Source of the DNA: Ciona intestinalis
Lineage: Eukaryota > Chordata > Ascidiacea > Phlebobranchia > Cionidae
NCBI RefSeq assembly: GCF_000224145.3
Contig: NC_020174.2
Coordinates: forward strand, 894,520 to 958,519
DNA: 64,000 bases
Direction of reading: 5' to 3'
A program made the translations under genes and the position numbers. The notes beneath the pieces are model-generated. The model saw only the letters and a program-made list of their open reading frames with translations. It did no database searches and was not told where the DNA came from. Numbering within the stretch: the stretch's first letter is position 1; each line of letters begins with the position of its first letter. Shown piece after piece: positions 22,349 through 34,800 of the stretch.

Positions 22349-23927
22349 ATGAAAATTTTTGGAACACTATTTTTTGCGTTTCTTCTGTTCTGTTGCGTCG
22401 AGTCCGGTGACGTATCTGCTGACGTCAAAGGCGATGACGTCACGATAGAGGTGGAAAAGAAAGAAAAGAAAGTTGAATTGTCGGTTGACATCCTAAAGAA
22501 TGATACAGATGAAAAACTACCCGACACGATTACTATAGTAAGCGTGATCGTAATTGTTATACGACAGAGCTTCTGATCTAGGTTTGGGTTCAACAGCTTA
22601 TTCTCGTAGGTTTTTGTAGCCAATTACATACAAATGCCAGATTACACTCCATTCTACGTATAAGGTCCTACAGTGTGTGGCATGAACGAAGATTTTAGAA
22701 AAAAGTTGTTCCATTAACCTACACGCCTAACCCATATTAAGTATGGCTTAGATTACAGTTCGCTACAAACTTTTATTTTACATAGAACGGCAAGGAGATT
22801 CCAATTGAACGAGCCGATCGAACCATCACGTCCAAAGTTACATTGGAAATAACTTTCGGACAAGAAGCGATCGGGAATATCACGTTCGGTCTTTTTGGTA
22901 GAACTTGCCCCAAAACTGTTCGTAACTTCGTAACGCTGGCGAACCCGAACCGTCCAACAGGGGAAGGTTATAAAGGAAGTAAATTGCATCGTATTGTGCG
23001 GGGATTTGCTTTCCAAGGTATAAAGAGTTGCTTTGCATTGGTTTTTATAGCAGATAGTAGGGTTGGGGGAAGACTTTTATCGCCTAATATTAAACAGTTA
23101 ACAACTTTTATGGGAGTCGTGAGGATACATATAATACTTAATTATGTTCTTTGTTTACTACCAAATGGGACAAGAAAATATATTGAAAAGTATCCCATCT
23201 TCCCCCACCCTACTATATTGTTTTCCTTGGGTTTCCAAAAAACACCTACAAGATATATTGATTCGAACCGTCTCTAACACACCAATACACAAACATACTT
23301 TCATAGGTGGAGATTTCTTGAACAACGATGGTAGTGGAGGTTGGAGTATTTACGGAAGGTATTTCCGAGACGAAAACTTTGCAATCAAACATTTTCCATT
23401 TTGTCTCTCTATGGCAAACTCAGGTAATAATTTTCAAAATACAACGGCAATTGATCAAACCTATAATCAACCCTTATAGGTTGTCTAAACTGTCAGTCAT
23501 ACGTTACCAAAAATTCTCCCTAAAATTAATTACCAACAAAACTCACATGGTAACTCGTAAGCAAGCACGAGGTATATGAAACAGCACACCAGTGTTATAA
23601 CGACTATCTTTGCCTCCCCAGGCGAGGGAAAATAAGTTACATTTCTTCATTCCTTTACATTGTTGCCCGGCCATAAAATGATTTACATTCGTTCATACAC
23701 TTCCAGGGCCGAACACAAACGCATCCCAATTCTTTGTGCCTGTGATCCGCACGTCATGGTTGGATGGTAAGCACGTGGTCTTCGGGCAAATCATCTCCGG
23801 GCACAGAACAGCCAAGAAAATCAACGAAGTCAAATGTAACAGCTACGATCGCCCATACAGACAAGTATGGATCTCAAATACATGGACCGAAGTCTACAAG
23901 AAGAACCAGATCAAATCCGAACTATAA
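22349..23927 (+). CDS. Secretory-pathway cyclophilin (peptidyl-prolyl isomerase), PPIB-like
   Basis: Exons 22349-22537, 22786-23017, 23307-23423 and 23707-23927 join in phase to 252 residues. Residues 1-19 ([19 protein letters not shown]) are a clear signal peptide. A charged linker with a KKEKK run follows, then the cyclophilin fold from about residue 76 ([16 protein letters not shown]). Active-site residues of the family are mostly kept: HR at LHRIVRGF, Q in FQGGDF, the SMAN and SQFF blocks, and [10 protein letters not shown]. The usual FM after the arginine is FA here. Cyclophilin B works in the ER on proline bonds of secreted proteins, including collagens. The chain ends KSEL, which may act as a KDEL-type retrieval signal (inference). 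A miniature element fills most of intron 2. Placement within the ER/secreted cyclophilin group is likely; strict PPIB orthology is not established. Confidence 0.88.
22660..22775 (+). repeat. Dispersed short repeat, GGGTGAAGTC type, worn
   Basis: Contains AAGGTCCTACAGTGTGTGGC and CATTAACCTACACGCCTAAC, aligned with the family. It lies in cyclophilin intron 1. Confidence 0.4.
23053..23219 (+). mobile_element. Miniature inverted-repeat element in cyclophilin intron 2
   Basis: The left end is partly deleted (GTAGGGTTGGGGGAAGAC) and the right end is complete. Confidence 0.8.
23545..23672 (+). mobile_element. SINE 3' half in cyclophilin intron 3
   Basis: Contains CATGGTAACTCGTAAGCAAG, CCAGTGTTATAACGACTATC and a worn tail ending in ATTTCTTCATTCC. 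Confidence 0.7.
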
Positions 23928-24040
23928 GTGATGTCTAGATTCTTGTTTTAAAACGAAGAATAATTTGAATTCGAAAGTGGTAGTGAAAATATAGAATTGA
24001 ATACAAATTTAACCTGTACACGTTTAGATGTATATTTACG

Positions 24041-24046
24041 AATAAA
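24041..24046 (+). terminator. Probable poly(A) signal of the cyclophilin gene
   Basis: AATAAA, 114 bp after the stop codon. Confidence 0.55.
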
Positions 24047-24180
24047 GATGAAGTGCTGGGTAATACAAAGAGTGGGGATTGAGAACAGCCGTATATATTC
24101 CCATGCGTACTAAGCCTATGTTGTATGGGGCCATATGGTTTAGCTTAGTTTAATAAAGATGCCGTATTATTAAACTAGGT

Positions 24181-24397
24181 CCGGCGCCGTGGCGTAGTAG
24201 TTAGCGCGCCTGCATGTAANCCAGAGGTAATGGGTTTAAGGCTCGTCGCTGCTNNNNNNNNNNNNNNNNNNNNNNNNNNNNNNNNNNNNNNNNNNNNNNN
24301 NNNTAACTCGTAAGCTGGCACGAGGTGTTAAACCCGTGTGATAACGACTGTTGTTTTGCGGCCACGCGATGATACAGTAAGTTACATTCATTCATTC
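24181..24397 (+). mobile_element. SINE with assembly gap in its body
   Basis: Head GGCGCCGTGGCGTAGTAGTT and B-box-like GGGTTTAAGGCTCG before the gap; tail with GATACAGTAAGTTACATTCA after it. The gap is 50 N (24254-24303), and 24220 is also N. Confidence 0.85.
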
Positions 24398-25816
24398 AAA
24401 TATGTCTTTATAAAAATTTCCAAAAATGCTTTGCCGTTAGGTGGCGACCAGGAGTAAATGCAGATAGATATAGAAAGAGATTAAACATTTGCCTTACAAA
24501 ACGGGTTACGAATTATAATCTCGAAGTAGGTTTTAGTTGTAACAACGTTAAAGTGAAATAGTTTAGAGTGCGTAATTTGTGGATAACGCGAAATTATCAT
24601 TTACCTTAATTTTAGATAATTTTTAGATTACGTTCTTTAGATTATGTTACACGATCGCTAAAAAAAGGCATCCCATGCCTTTTAAAATGACGTTTATATA
24701 CCTTGGGTTTTGTAAATAATGAAATTGAATTGATTTCGTTTCGAAACTGACAAATGTGGGTCATATATTTGATGTATAATTTAGATGGGCACTCTTGTTT
24801 CGTATCTGAGTCACGCAAGTTTTATTTGGTTTCAGTCGTGTGTGATTTTGCGTTAAATAAGTCATAATGTTTTATTGTATAGTTCGGTACTTTCAAATGT
24901 AAAATGCTACGCACACAGTTATGTGCAATTTACTTTAACGGTGTCGGCCGAAGTTAACTACCCGACTAAGCAAATATTCCAACCCAGCGCTCATCCGTTT
25001 TTGCAACAACGGCGTCTTTCAAACGCGTCATCCAAATAAGGAAAAGCGGTTTTCTCCTTGATGACGTCATATCAAGTACCATGACATCACCTTTTAGGCG
25101 TTGTTCAATTCTTTTAAGTTGTCTCGGCAGTTTCCTGTCTATTTGTAGGTGAATGTTTAGACTTTTGTGTGTACAAGGACTTAGTTTTAATCCACATTAA
25201 GGGTTTTACTATTGATGACAACACTTAGAACGGTTATACTGGATTAACTTTGAGTGTCTTTATCGCAAAATTCAAAATGGCGATTTTAGATTGACAGAAC
25301 GAAAGCAGAACTTAGTGAACGTGTTAATTATAAATTAAACCGTTAGCCGCTTTTCTAAACCGTACCATTTGTTACTCTAGTGACATTTTTACTTTTAAGA
25401 AAGCGTTATGGAATGAGTAATGTAAAAAAATAGAAAATTGTGATTCAAATTTATCGGACAGCCATTCAGTCAAAATTGTAAAGAAAGAAAGCGCGGAAAG
25501 TCGCGTTTTAGAATTTGTATTAACACATGTATAGTAAAAATAAATTAGTATTTTTAAGTTTTTTTCGGCTCGTAAATTTAATAATGAATCGCCTAGAAGT
25601 TTTATATAATATATATTTCTTTTTTATTGATTTTTTTAAAGGTCTAAACAAAATATCATATTTTTTATATATATGTTTAAAAGTAAAACATAACATATTT
25701 TGATTTAACAGCGTAAAAACTGAATAAGAGGTTATAAAAGTTAAGAATTTTTTGTTGTTTTGCTTTGAAAACAAAAAAAAAGAGCTGGGAATAACTAAAT
25801 AGGAGTAGTGGAAATA

Positions 25817-28800
25817 ATGAGGGGAGTTGGTTCTGCAATAACACTGGTTATTGTGATCTCATTGCAGGTAATTGTGATGTGGGCAATGTTAACAATGCAG
25901 AACGTTCATTAGTGAAACTCAAAACATAAAAAAAGAAACAAAAACATAAACGTTTTGATTTGTATTATGTTTTAAAGTTGTATTTTTGGTTTTTCAGCGT
26001 TATCACTTATAAATAGAGCTACAGTACCTTTTTATGCTAAAGCTGGAGAATGTGTTTATCTTTTTCTATATGATCACAGTTTGTTGTGCTTTTAAGACCC
26101 CCATAACTTTACTGATGCTGGGAAATCTAAATTTGTTAATTTCCTGCCCTGAAGGCACAATTTGTTAAATCTGTAATAAAACTACATGATTGATTGTACT
26201 GTGGTTGTTACGTAACAATGCTTTATTGTTTTAGATCATACTACCAAGTGAAGGGAAGTTTTTTAACAAACTGATTAATCAAGCCAAACGTAAGTATAAT
26301 TAAAACAAATTAAATTCTGACATTTGTAACATTTATCCTGAATATATTCACAAGCACACAATTAAAAAACACATCAAAAGCTTATGTCCATCAATTTAAA
26401 AATGTTTTTTTTTTAACTGTCTATTTCTATTGTTGATAAATCCCTGAATAAGTTTCCTGTATTGCTTGTTCAATAGTCACCAACTACTTCCTCTGTGCCA
26501 AAGAAGTACTCGCTGTATTAAACAATCAACTAGCTTTTCATAGGGCAATCAGTCATTTTTAGGCTTTTATTTTAAAGTTTGAAGGAAATTTATTCATCGG
26601 TTTATCTGAATACAGAAAAGATTGCTTAAGAAAAGTGTTTTTTGCTAATTTTACATTCAAACATCTCTTAGTGGCCACTAAAATGTTAAAATAATTTTCT
26701 AGGTAACAGAGTCAAGAGGTCATGGAGTTACCCGGTCATTTCAATTCCTGAAACTACAGATCGCGATCCACCATTTGTTAGAAAGAATATACTAGATGTA
26801 AGTTGCTTAATGTTTGTCATAGCTTTAAGATATAGTATTGTAGGACACTTTTGGCGCACTATATCCAAATATCTTGATTGTGTTTTAAACAATTACCACG
26901 ATTTATAGGAGTTATGAAGGTATGGTTTTATAATTCTTTTAACGTTCTTGCCTACTACCAAATGGGACGAGAAAATAGAATGAAAAGTTTCCCAGCTTCC
27001 CCCACCCTATTGTAGCCTATTTATTATTTAATGGTTTGATACTAGGGCACAGCCTATGGAAGATTGGCATAAGTTATGTGGCTAAACTACAAAGAGCTCC
27101 TAAAATATAACCAACATTCTATTCCATTCATTGGTATCAGTCAGAGTGTTATGTTACATCCTAAAAATATTGAATAGCAGTGAACTGGAACTGTTAGTCA
27201 TTCATGTATGAGTATGGCACTGACATAGGGTGCTTTGTTTTAGCAGAGTTACTCCAATACACAATATATAACAGTATTATTAATATATTGTTTTTAATTC
27301 AGATCACAAATGACAATCCAAATGTGAAAACTTACGAACTGCAAAACGAGGATCCAACTAAATTCGCAATAGAGTTTAGTGCAGTGGATCCAAGTGCTGG
27401 AGCTTCTATATGGCAGTTGGTAGGGTTAGATCGTGACGTGCCAGGCGGGGATAAATATATCTTCTATGCTGTTGTTCGAGACGCAGCTGGAAATGAGGTT
27501 TGTGTTTCACAGTTTGACTTTAATTTCCACTGTGTGTGTGGAGGCTTTAACAAGAATTTCTAAGTCTTTATGTATGTAACATGAAACATTTCTGTACTAA
27601 AATAACTTTTTATACTGAAGAAGCGAATTTACACATTATGCTATATCCGGTAACTATTCTTAAATTATTCTTAAAAAACTTATTATACACCAACACCATT
27701 AATATAGCATTATTAGCATTTTGTATTTATTTTAATATCGTCGTAATCTTTACTTTGTAGTTGGATCGAGTAACGTTAGAAGTTGTGGTTACTGACAGGA
27801 ATGATAACAAACCAATCTTTGATATATCTACTTTACAAGGAAGTGTACAAGAAGGTGTTTCACCTGGTGAGTTATAAAACCCTGCTGTCTGTTCTAAGTG
27901 CAAGACTCTTTTTATATGTGTAGCGTACCAAAGGTGCTAATGAACATCACTGTATTACCCATGTTGGCAAATATTTAGTAATATGATGTCATAATGAATT
28001 GTGTTTTGTCACAGGTACCCCTGTGATGACGGTGGTGGCAAACGATGCCGATGACCCGAAATCTCTTGATCAGAATGGAAAGGTCAATTATGTTCTTGGA
28101 CCTGAAGAAGAAGTACCACCAGCACCTGGAGGTCGTCGCCGTTTTGCAATTTCCCCCACTGGAGTTATCACAGTGGTTGGAGATCTTGACATTGAAACTG
28201 CCCCAACAGTTAATGTGGTGATCATTGCAAAAGATGGATTCATAGGCGCATGTAAGTACATGTGTTTCTACTTTAATATCAGAGTACAGCGATGGACATT
28301 TAATGCACAACAGGTTTTTGCGCAAGATCAACCTTCCTTTTGTAAATACCTGTTTTTGCCACAGAATATGAATAATTAAATATACTTAGCACAAAGCAAT
28401 GTTTCGTAAACCCCACCTTTTCAATACACAGCGAGTGGTTGGTCTGCTTCAGCTACTGCTACCATCCAAATACAAGATGCAAACGATAATAAGCCTGTGT
28501 TTCAAAACACCCCTTATAATGCAAAGCAAGGAGAATTATTACCTCTGAGATCAACTGTGTTTACTGTGTCTGCCACGGATGCGGATATTGACTTGGAAAA
28601 CAAAGGGGTAAGTTGGATGCTTCAGCTATTCTTTTTATATTTCCTACTTTGTGTTTTTTAACTTATTAATAATAACAGTTTTCAATTTAAAGTTTAAGTA
28701 ATTTGAGGATCCAACTAGTATTTTTTATATTAAGCTAATATACAAGTTTGGATGTTGGTGTAACGGCCGACTGTGTTGCCTAAACTCCAGGCCCCTGTCA

Positions 28801-31800
28801 CCTCTGTATGCTAGTCGACTTATTTCTTTGCCTGTAAAGGTTAGCTTTAGAATATTAAGTGGGTGTAACACTGCATTTATTGTACCATAATGTTTTGTGT
28901 TATTTAACAATGAGAAGCAAATTGTCACAATGTATACTATGTAACAATGGTCTTTGTTACCGGTTCAGTATTTCGCAATCGTTATAACTATTAAGTTTAA
29001 CATACACGTTTACATTTCAGGTCACGTTCGAAATTGTAGCAGGCAATGACGACAACACCTTTATTGTCCAAAGTTATCCTCGTGGGGCCGGGGCAAGTAC
29101 TGGGGACATTATCCTTAACAAAAATTTGGATTATGAGAATGGACCAAAACAATACACTCTTCTTGTTAAAGCATTTAATGCACAAGCTTCGAACAGTGGT
29201 GTACAACAGTTTCAGGTGAGCGATTTATTATTTATTTTAAATCTAAAAAAGCGATTTAATATTTATTATGTAGTAGTACATACTTTAAGGTAAGTTTGTA
29301 TGCTTATGGGGTAATAAGTGGAATCTGACATAAATCTTAGATCCCTTGACATGCTTAATCATATAACCTCACCCATAAAGAATAGAACTCTTGTCTTATT
29401 CTATGCTCAAACTCTATGTGGTGTTACTGTTAAACTATTCCTATATAAAATATCTTCTGATTGATTCAAGTTTAAGTCTATTTCGAAATCATTCCAGTGT
29501 GGTGATATGTGTTTATTTTGAATGTAAACTTAGGTAAAATGCATATATATTATATTAAATTCAGATGTAGCTGTTCATGCATTAAGTGTTATCACGTTCC
29601 CTTACATTGCAGGCCACAGAAACGGTTATTGTCAATGTATTAGATGAAAACGAACCCCCGGTGTTTATAAACCAGCCTTATGCTGGTAACATTGTTGAGA
29701 ATGATGTTCCGAAACCCAACATTGCGTTTGTTCGAGCCCAGGATTATGATTTTGGTGGAAACCAAACAGTAACGTGAGTTTTAAACAAATAACAAATAAC
29801 AGTTAATAGCATTGCCTTGAACTTTTTTCTCACTGCAAACTAATAAACTTTGCAAAATATGGCTGTACATATCAACCAAAAATAAATCAACTTCATATTC
29901 CAGCCAATGGTCTATTATCATTTGTGTAGTGACAGTTGTAATATAACAGTTACTTTACTTGTAGATTTTAGAGCTTTGATTTGTAGTGTTCCAAATGGTA
30001 TTGGAACTGTTAACTGTTTAAAGCTACTTGTTTTACATTTACGTTTCAGTTTTTTGCATCATAAAAAATCGAATAAAAAGACATGATTTTTATACAAATT
30101 GTGACCAATATTTCAAACTAAAGAATTGTAAGCTAAGTCCTCTGTATTTGAATCTCTTATATTACCCACAATTGTCAGTTTACAATTCGCACTGTACCCT
30201 AAACCTAATGCATTCACCCAGGTATGGCATGGTCAGCACTGAGGGTTGGTTCACCATTGCAGCAGATGGTGCTATTAGTTCTGTGGGCCCAGTTGACCGG
30301 GAACATCCATCTGTCAATCAAACTAACAGCGTATACACCCTGGTTGTAAGCGCAATTGATAATTGTAAGTTTTATAATGCAAATATTATGTGGCTAAGGT
30401 CTGTTATTTTTAGTGTTTTCCTAGCATCAGTTATACTAATTAATAATTATGTATAATTATATACATGTGTGTTTTATTTCATATCGGGAGCCTAAAAGTT
30501 ACTTGTTAAAGTTAAGTTAATTATGTCTCGGTATTCCAATATACCACCATGTATTGTGCGTTTTCGACCTAAGTTACTCTGCATTTTATACAAACAACAG
30601 ATCGAGTCAAAGCAACAGCAACCGCCAATGTAGCAATTACAATTGGAGATAAAAACGACAACGCACCTGAACCAGATGGTCCATGGACAGTCACAATATG
30701 TGAGAAACCTCCCACCCCATTTGTTACCAATATCAAGATAAAGGATTTAGATGAGCCCCAAAATGGAGCCCCGTTCTCTGTTTCGCTAAACGACAACTCC
30801 GGACTCTGGGTCGTTGGAATCTCGGCGCTAAGTGAATCTTAAAGTTAAAAAAGTTTGTTGATCCGTAACAATTTGGCTTAATATTGGTATTTAGGAATTG
30901 TGGTGAAGATGGTTTAGTTTTAATAATAGAAGTTTTTTTTTCCCTTAGAATTTAAAATTGCTTAATTGTATATTTGAACTTAAGAATGCTACATTTTTAC
31001 TATTAGTTTCAGGTTTTTAAAATCTGTATAATTTATTGTGAGCAAATTTGAATTAGATATATATTACTGACTACCCTACTATAGTATACACTACTATACA
31101 GTTACTCTTATCTTAGTGTGTTAGGTGTTTATCTAAGATTTTTGAATAGCTGGCATTGGTTGAAAAGGGTTTACTGATCCCTGCAGTCTAGACAATTTAG
31201 GAGTTGGCTTGCCAACCTTGCCCCCATAATTAGCACTTAGCAGCTTATGCTTGTGTATATACATTGTTTAACTCCAAACATCTCCTAGTATCTGGCGATC
31301 CTATGTCACGTTCCATTAACACACTCACTAAGAGCTTTGACGTTGCCCAACAATCTAAGTACGAGGTCCCAATCATCATGTCCGATGGTGCAACACCACC
31401 AGAACCAAAGCTAACAAGCACCAATACATTAGTTATCAACATATGCCGGTGAGTGTATATTGATCTCTATTAATGCACCAGGGTAAATACAAATAATTTC
31501 AAATGCCCCAATTTCCTAAATGCCTAGAATTCCCCAATGGCCACAAAGTAAATATCTTGGCTAATACTTCTGCATTTCCAAAGGGAAATAAATGCAATTA
31601 AAATATAGCAGTGACTAAATTAACTGCGATAATCGGTTCTTCTACTTTAAGCAAAATGTTCATTTTCAGTGCCATGTTTGTAATATTAAATAGGTGGGCT
31701 ATTGTATTGTTAAATAATTAATAACATTTAAGCATAAAGTGTGAAAGTTGCTCAGTTCAAGCATTTTTTATGCTCATGATTTTTGTCAAAACTCATACAA

Positions 31801-34800
31801 TTCATGACTTTGGGCCTCGTTTCATGACATTCATTCTTATGCCTATATTTTTGCGTGTTTTACCCAAAGATGTGAGGAAAGAGATGATGGTGAAGCCGTC
31901 TGTCTCGATACTTATGTTGCTCCTGGTGGGATAAATATTGTGCTTATCGTGGCCATCATAGCAGTGTTAATACTTCTACTTAGTAAGTCAGGCATTACCA
32001 GGAGAGCGTTAGTTAACTAACTTGTATGCTGTGTCAGTAACAGTCAATGCTTGCAAGTTGCAAAGCTACCAAGCAGACAAGGTGTATGCATGGTTTGTTT
32101 TGGTGAGTTTTAACTTCGGTGTTAAAATCACGGCGGTTGAAAAATGATACAATCTCTATAATGAGCCAGTTCTCACTATTAAAGTACAATAACAATGCTC
32201 TTGAATTCTGTTTAAATACCTTGTCCTTAAGTACTTGAGAAAAGTCACTAAAGAGTTAAGAAAAACCGAATGGGTTTTAACTGCTGAATGTATAGAAAGA
32301 ATTGGCAATGTAAATGGCCACATACTGTGGCACAAACACAAGGGTACAATTTCCCATATCAGGCAATGTTTTTAATTCATAAGGTTTCTGTCTAATGTTA
32401 TGTTTTTTTTTATTTTATTCGGGGTTTCTTTAGTGCACCTTTTAGCTCCAATATTAATTTTAGTTGGTTAATTTCATATTTTCATCTAAGAACAAGATAC
32501 AACTTTATTAGCACTTACTCCCCCCAAACTCAATGTCATTGCTGTACCATGTTCAGAAATCTTAAGTCATGTGTAAAATATAATAAGCAGCTTAATAACA
32601 ACGTGGATATATTGCAGCTGTAATCTAAGCAGGCTTAACTGTAGGATAAACCAAAAGTTAGGAACCCTGCTGTGAAAGTTTCTCATTTGGAAAATTGTAA
32701 CGAACAGCTGGAAAAATCATTTCCTTATTCTATGTTTCTGCTCATTTGGCCAATATACGTACTTTATTGTTCTTAGTAGGTCACTTATTTAAATTAAAAC
32801 AGGTTTAACTTGTATATGGCCTTAATGTTAGGACTTTCAATTATTTAATGGCTTTTCTGAGTTTGTGAGATTAAAAAATTATAAGTTCTGGTAATAAGAA
32901 CCTTACCTATATAGAGCAGACATATATTTTGTAAAAATTATTGTCTTTCAAAAAATCTTGTAATACATACATTAAAGGTTCTGGTTTATTTAGGTGTTAG
33001 GTTTCAATAGTTAGTCCTTAGAACAAAATTTCAGGGTTTCATTTTTTACTATCTAAGTAAAAACCGAGCAAAAGTATTTTTCATTTTATAAGCACAAACC
33101 AGTCAAACCATTTTTACAACCTTTGTGTTGTTTGTTTTAAACACCATACCTTGCCACAGTTGTGACGGTGAATACAACGTGTTGGATTCATGTGCGGCAC
33201 CTGCGCCTGTGGTGGTCGCTACACTGCCTATTATACTTGCCGTCATTGCTGTCATTGTTATTTTACTCAGTGAGTCGAATGCAACGAGCATGATCGCCAC
33301 TATGAGGCGATATAGATTGCACTAACCTCACTTGCCCCCTCTTGTGTTCAAAACATTGGCGCCAAACCTGGGGTGGCAGGGTGGTCAGGCCAACCCTAGG
33401 TTTTCTGCACTGTATATTAATCAGTAAATATCACAACCCTTAAGGTTTCACAGTGTAGTGTGTCTAACTATCCCTGCCTCCCCTGCATTTCAAAATTTTG
33501 GCACCTATGTGTTTAAAGTGGTGTGAAGTACTTTCTTTTCTGCAAAATGAAAACGCAAACATCTTTTTCTTTAATAACAACACGGCAAACAGGATGAAAT
33601 AAATTTATATGGGAAATATAAATAGGAAATAGAAGCTTTGGGCTTTCTATGCGGTATACTGTAACCATAATACCAGTACATTGCTTTTGCCCAACCAATA
33701 ATACATGGTAACTTCATGCTTACTACATAACTGCCATTGAAGCTTTAACTTGTTTGAGTTTTAACGTGTGCTGTGTTTTGTAGTTGCAATGACAACGGTG
33801 AATTTAACTGCGAGAAAATGGTCCCCGTCGCCGGGGCAGGGTTCCCTGTTGCCGTTCTTATAGCTATTATTGCTGCTATACTTATCCTACTAAGTAAGTG
33901 CATGTGTCTTGACAGGGAACTTAACCTTTGGTGGCTCGTGCATCTAACACTTTATATTAACTTTCCCAACAGTTTATATTCCCTGTCCATTTATTTCTGA
34001 AATCAAATTGAACTTTATTTTTGATTTTTCACCCACTAAAGCATGTTATAACGGCACTTAAATAGTTTTAGAGCATGGTTATGTCACCTTCGGTTAAATT
34101 CCCTGATTATTTTGTGTTACTTTAATACTTTTGAGTAGTTTGAGTAGCATCTGCTGTGTTAACAAAGTACAATAGTTTTATTTATAAATAAATCCACTTA
34201 TTTAAGTTCAATGGATACAATAAAAATAATTTTAAATTGTAAAAAATAAAAAAAAAAAATCTGTAATGTCCCAATTTACAAAAACTTGGTAAAATTTCCA
34301 AAATTTGGAATTAAAGTTTTTCTTCTCTTCAGTCATCGTACTTGCGGTGGTTGCATACCGACGACGACAACAAGCTGGTTTGGAGAAGGAAGTTTTATTG
34401 GACGACGATGACGTTCGTGAAAACTTACAAGCTTATCATGATGAGGGTGGCGGCGAAGAGGACAATGTAAGTTGGGGGTTTAATACTTGGAGGGGGGGGG
34501 AAGATGGTTGTTATAACACAGGTGTTCTGCTTCGTACCTGCTTACGGGTAACTGCGGATGCAACTTAGTGGGTAATTAATATTGTAATATTTTTTGTAAT
34601 GTAAGGTGGACAATTTTTGATTTCAGACAACCCAAAGGACTGTTGGGTTACAGCAATAAACTCTATAGCCAAGCGCTTACCACTTTGTCACGGCGACATC
34701 TCATTATAATGTGCTTATTATCGCGTCACATGCTTATTGTAATCATGGCTCTCATAGCTGTAGGCGAGCAAGCTGAGGTTGAAATGTAAATAAATACTCT

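Larger units (their letters stand above)
23928..25816. other. Intergenic stretch between cyclophilin and cadherin
   Basis: The cyclophilin 3' UTR probably ends after the AATAAA at 24041-24046. A gapped SINE follows. The remaining 1.4 kb is nearly repeat-free, contains GTGACGT/TGACGTCA-like motifs near 25060, and should include the cadherin promoter. No gene is seen. Confidence 0.6.

Noticed and set aside
33100-33330. Cassette B as a separate small membrane-protein gene
   Set aside because: The open frame extends upstream of a clear acceptor, and the cysteine-plus-membrane plan and both phases match cassettes A and C exactly. It belongs to the cadherin.
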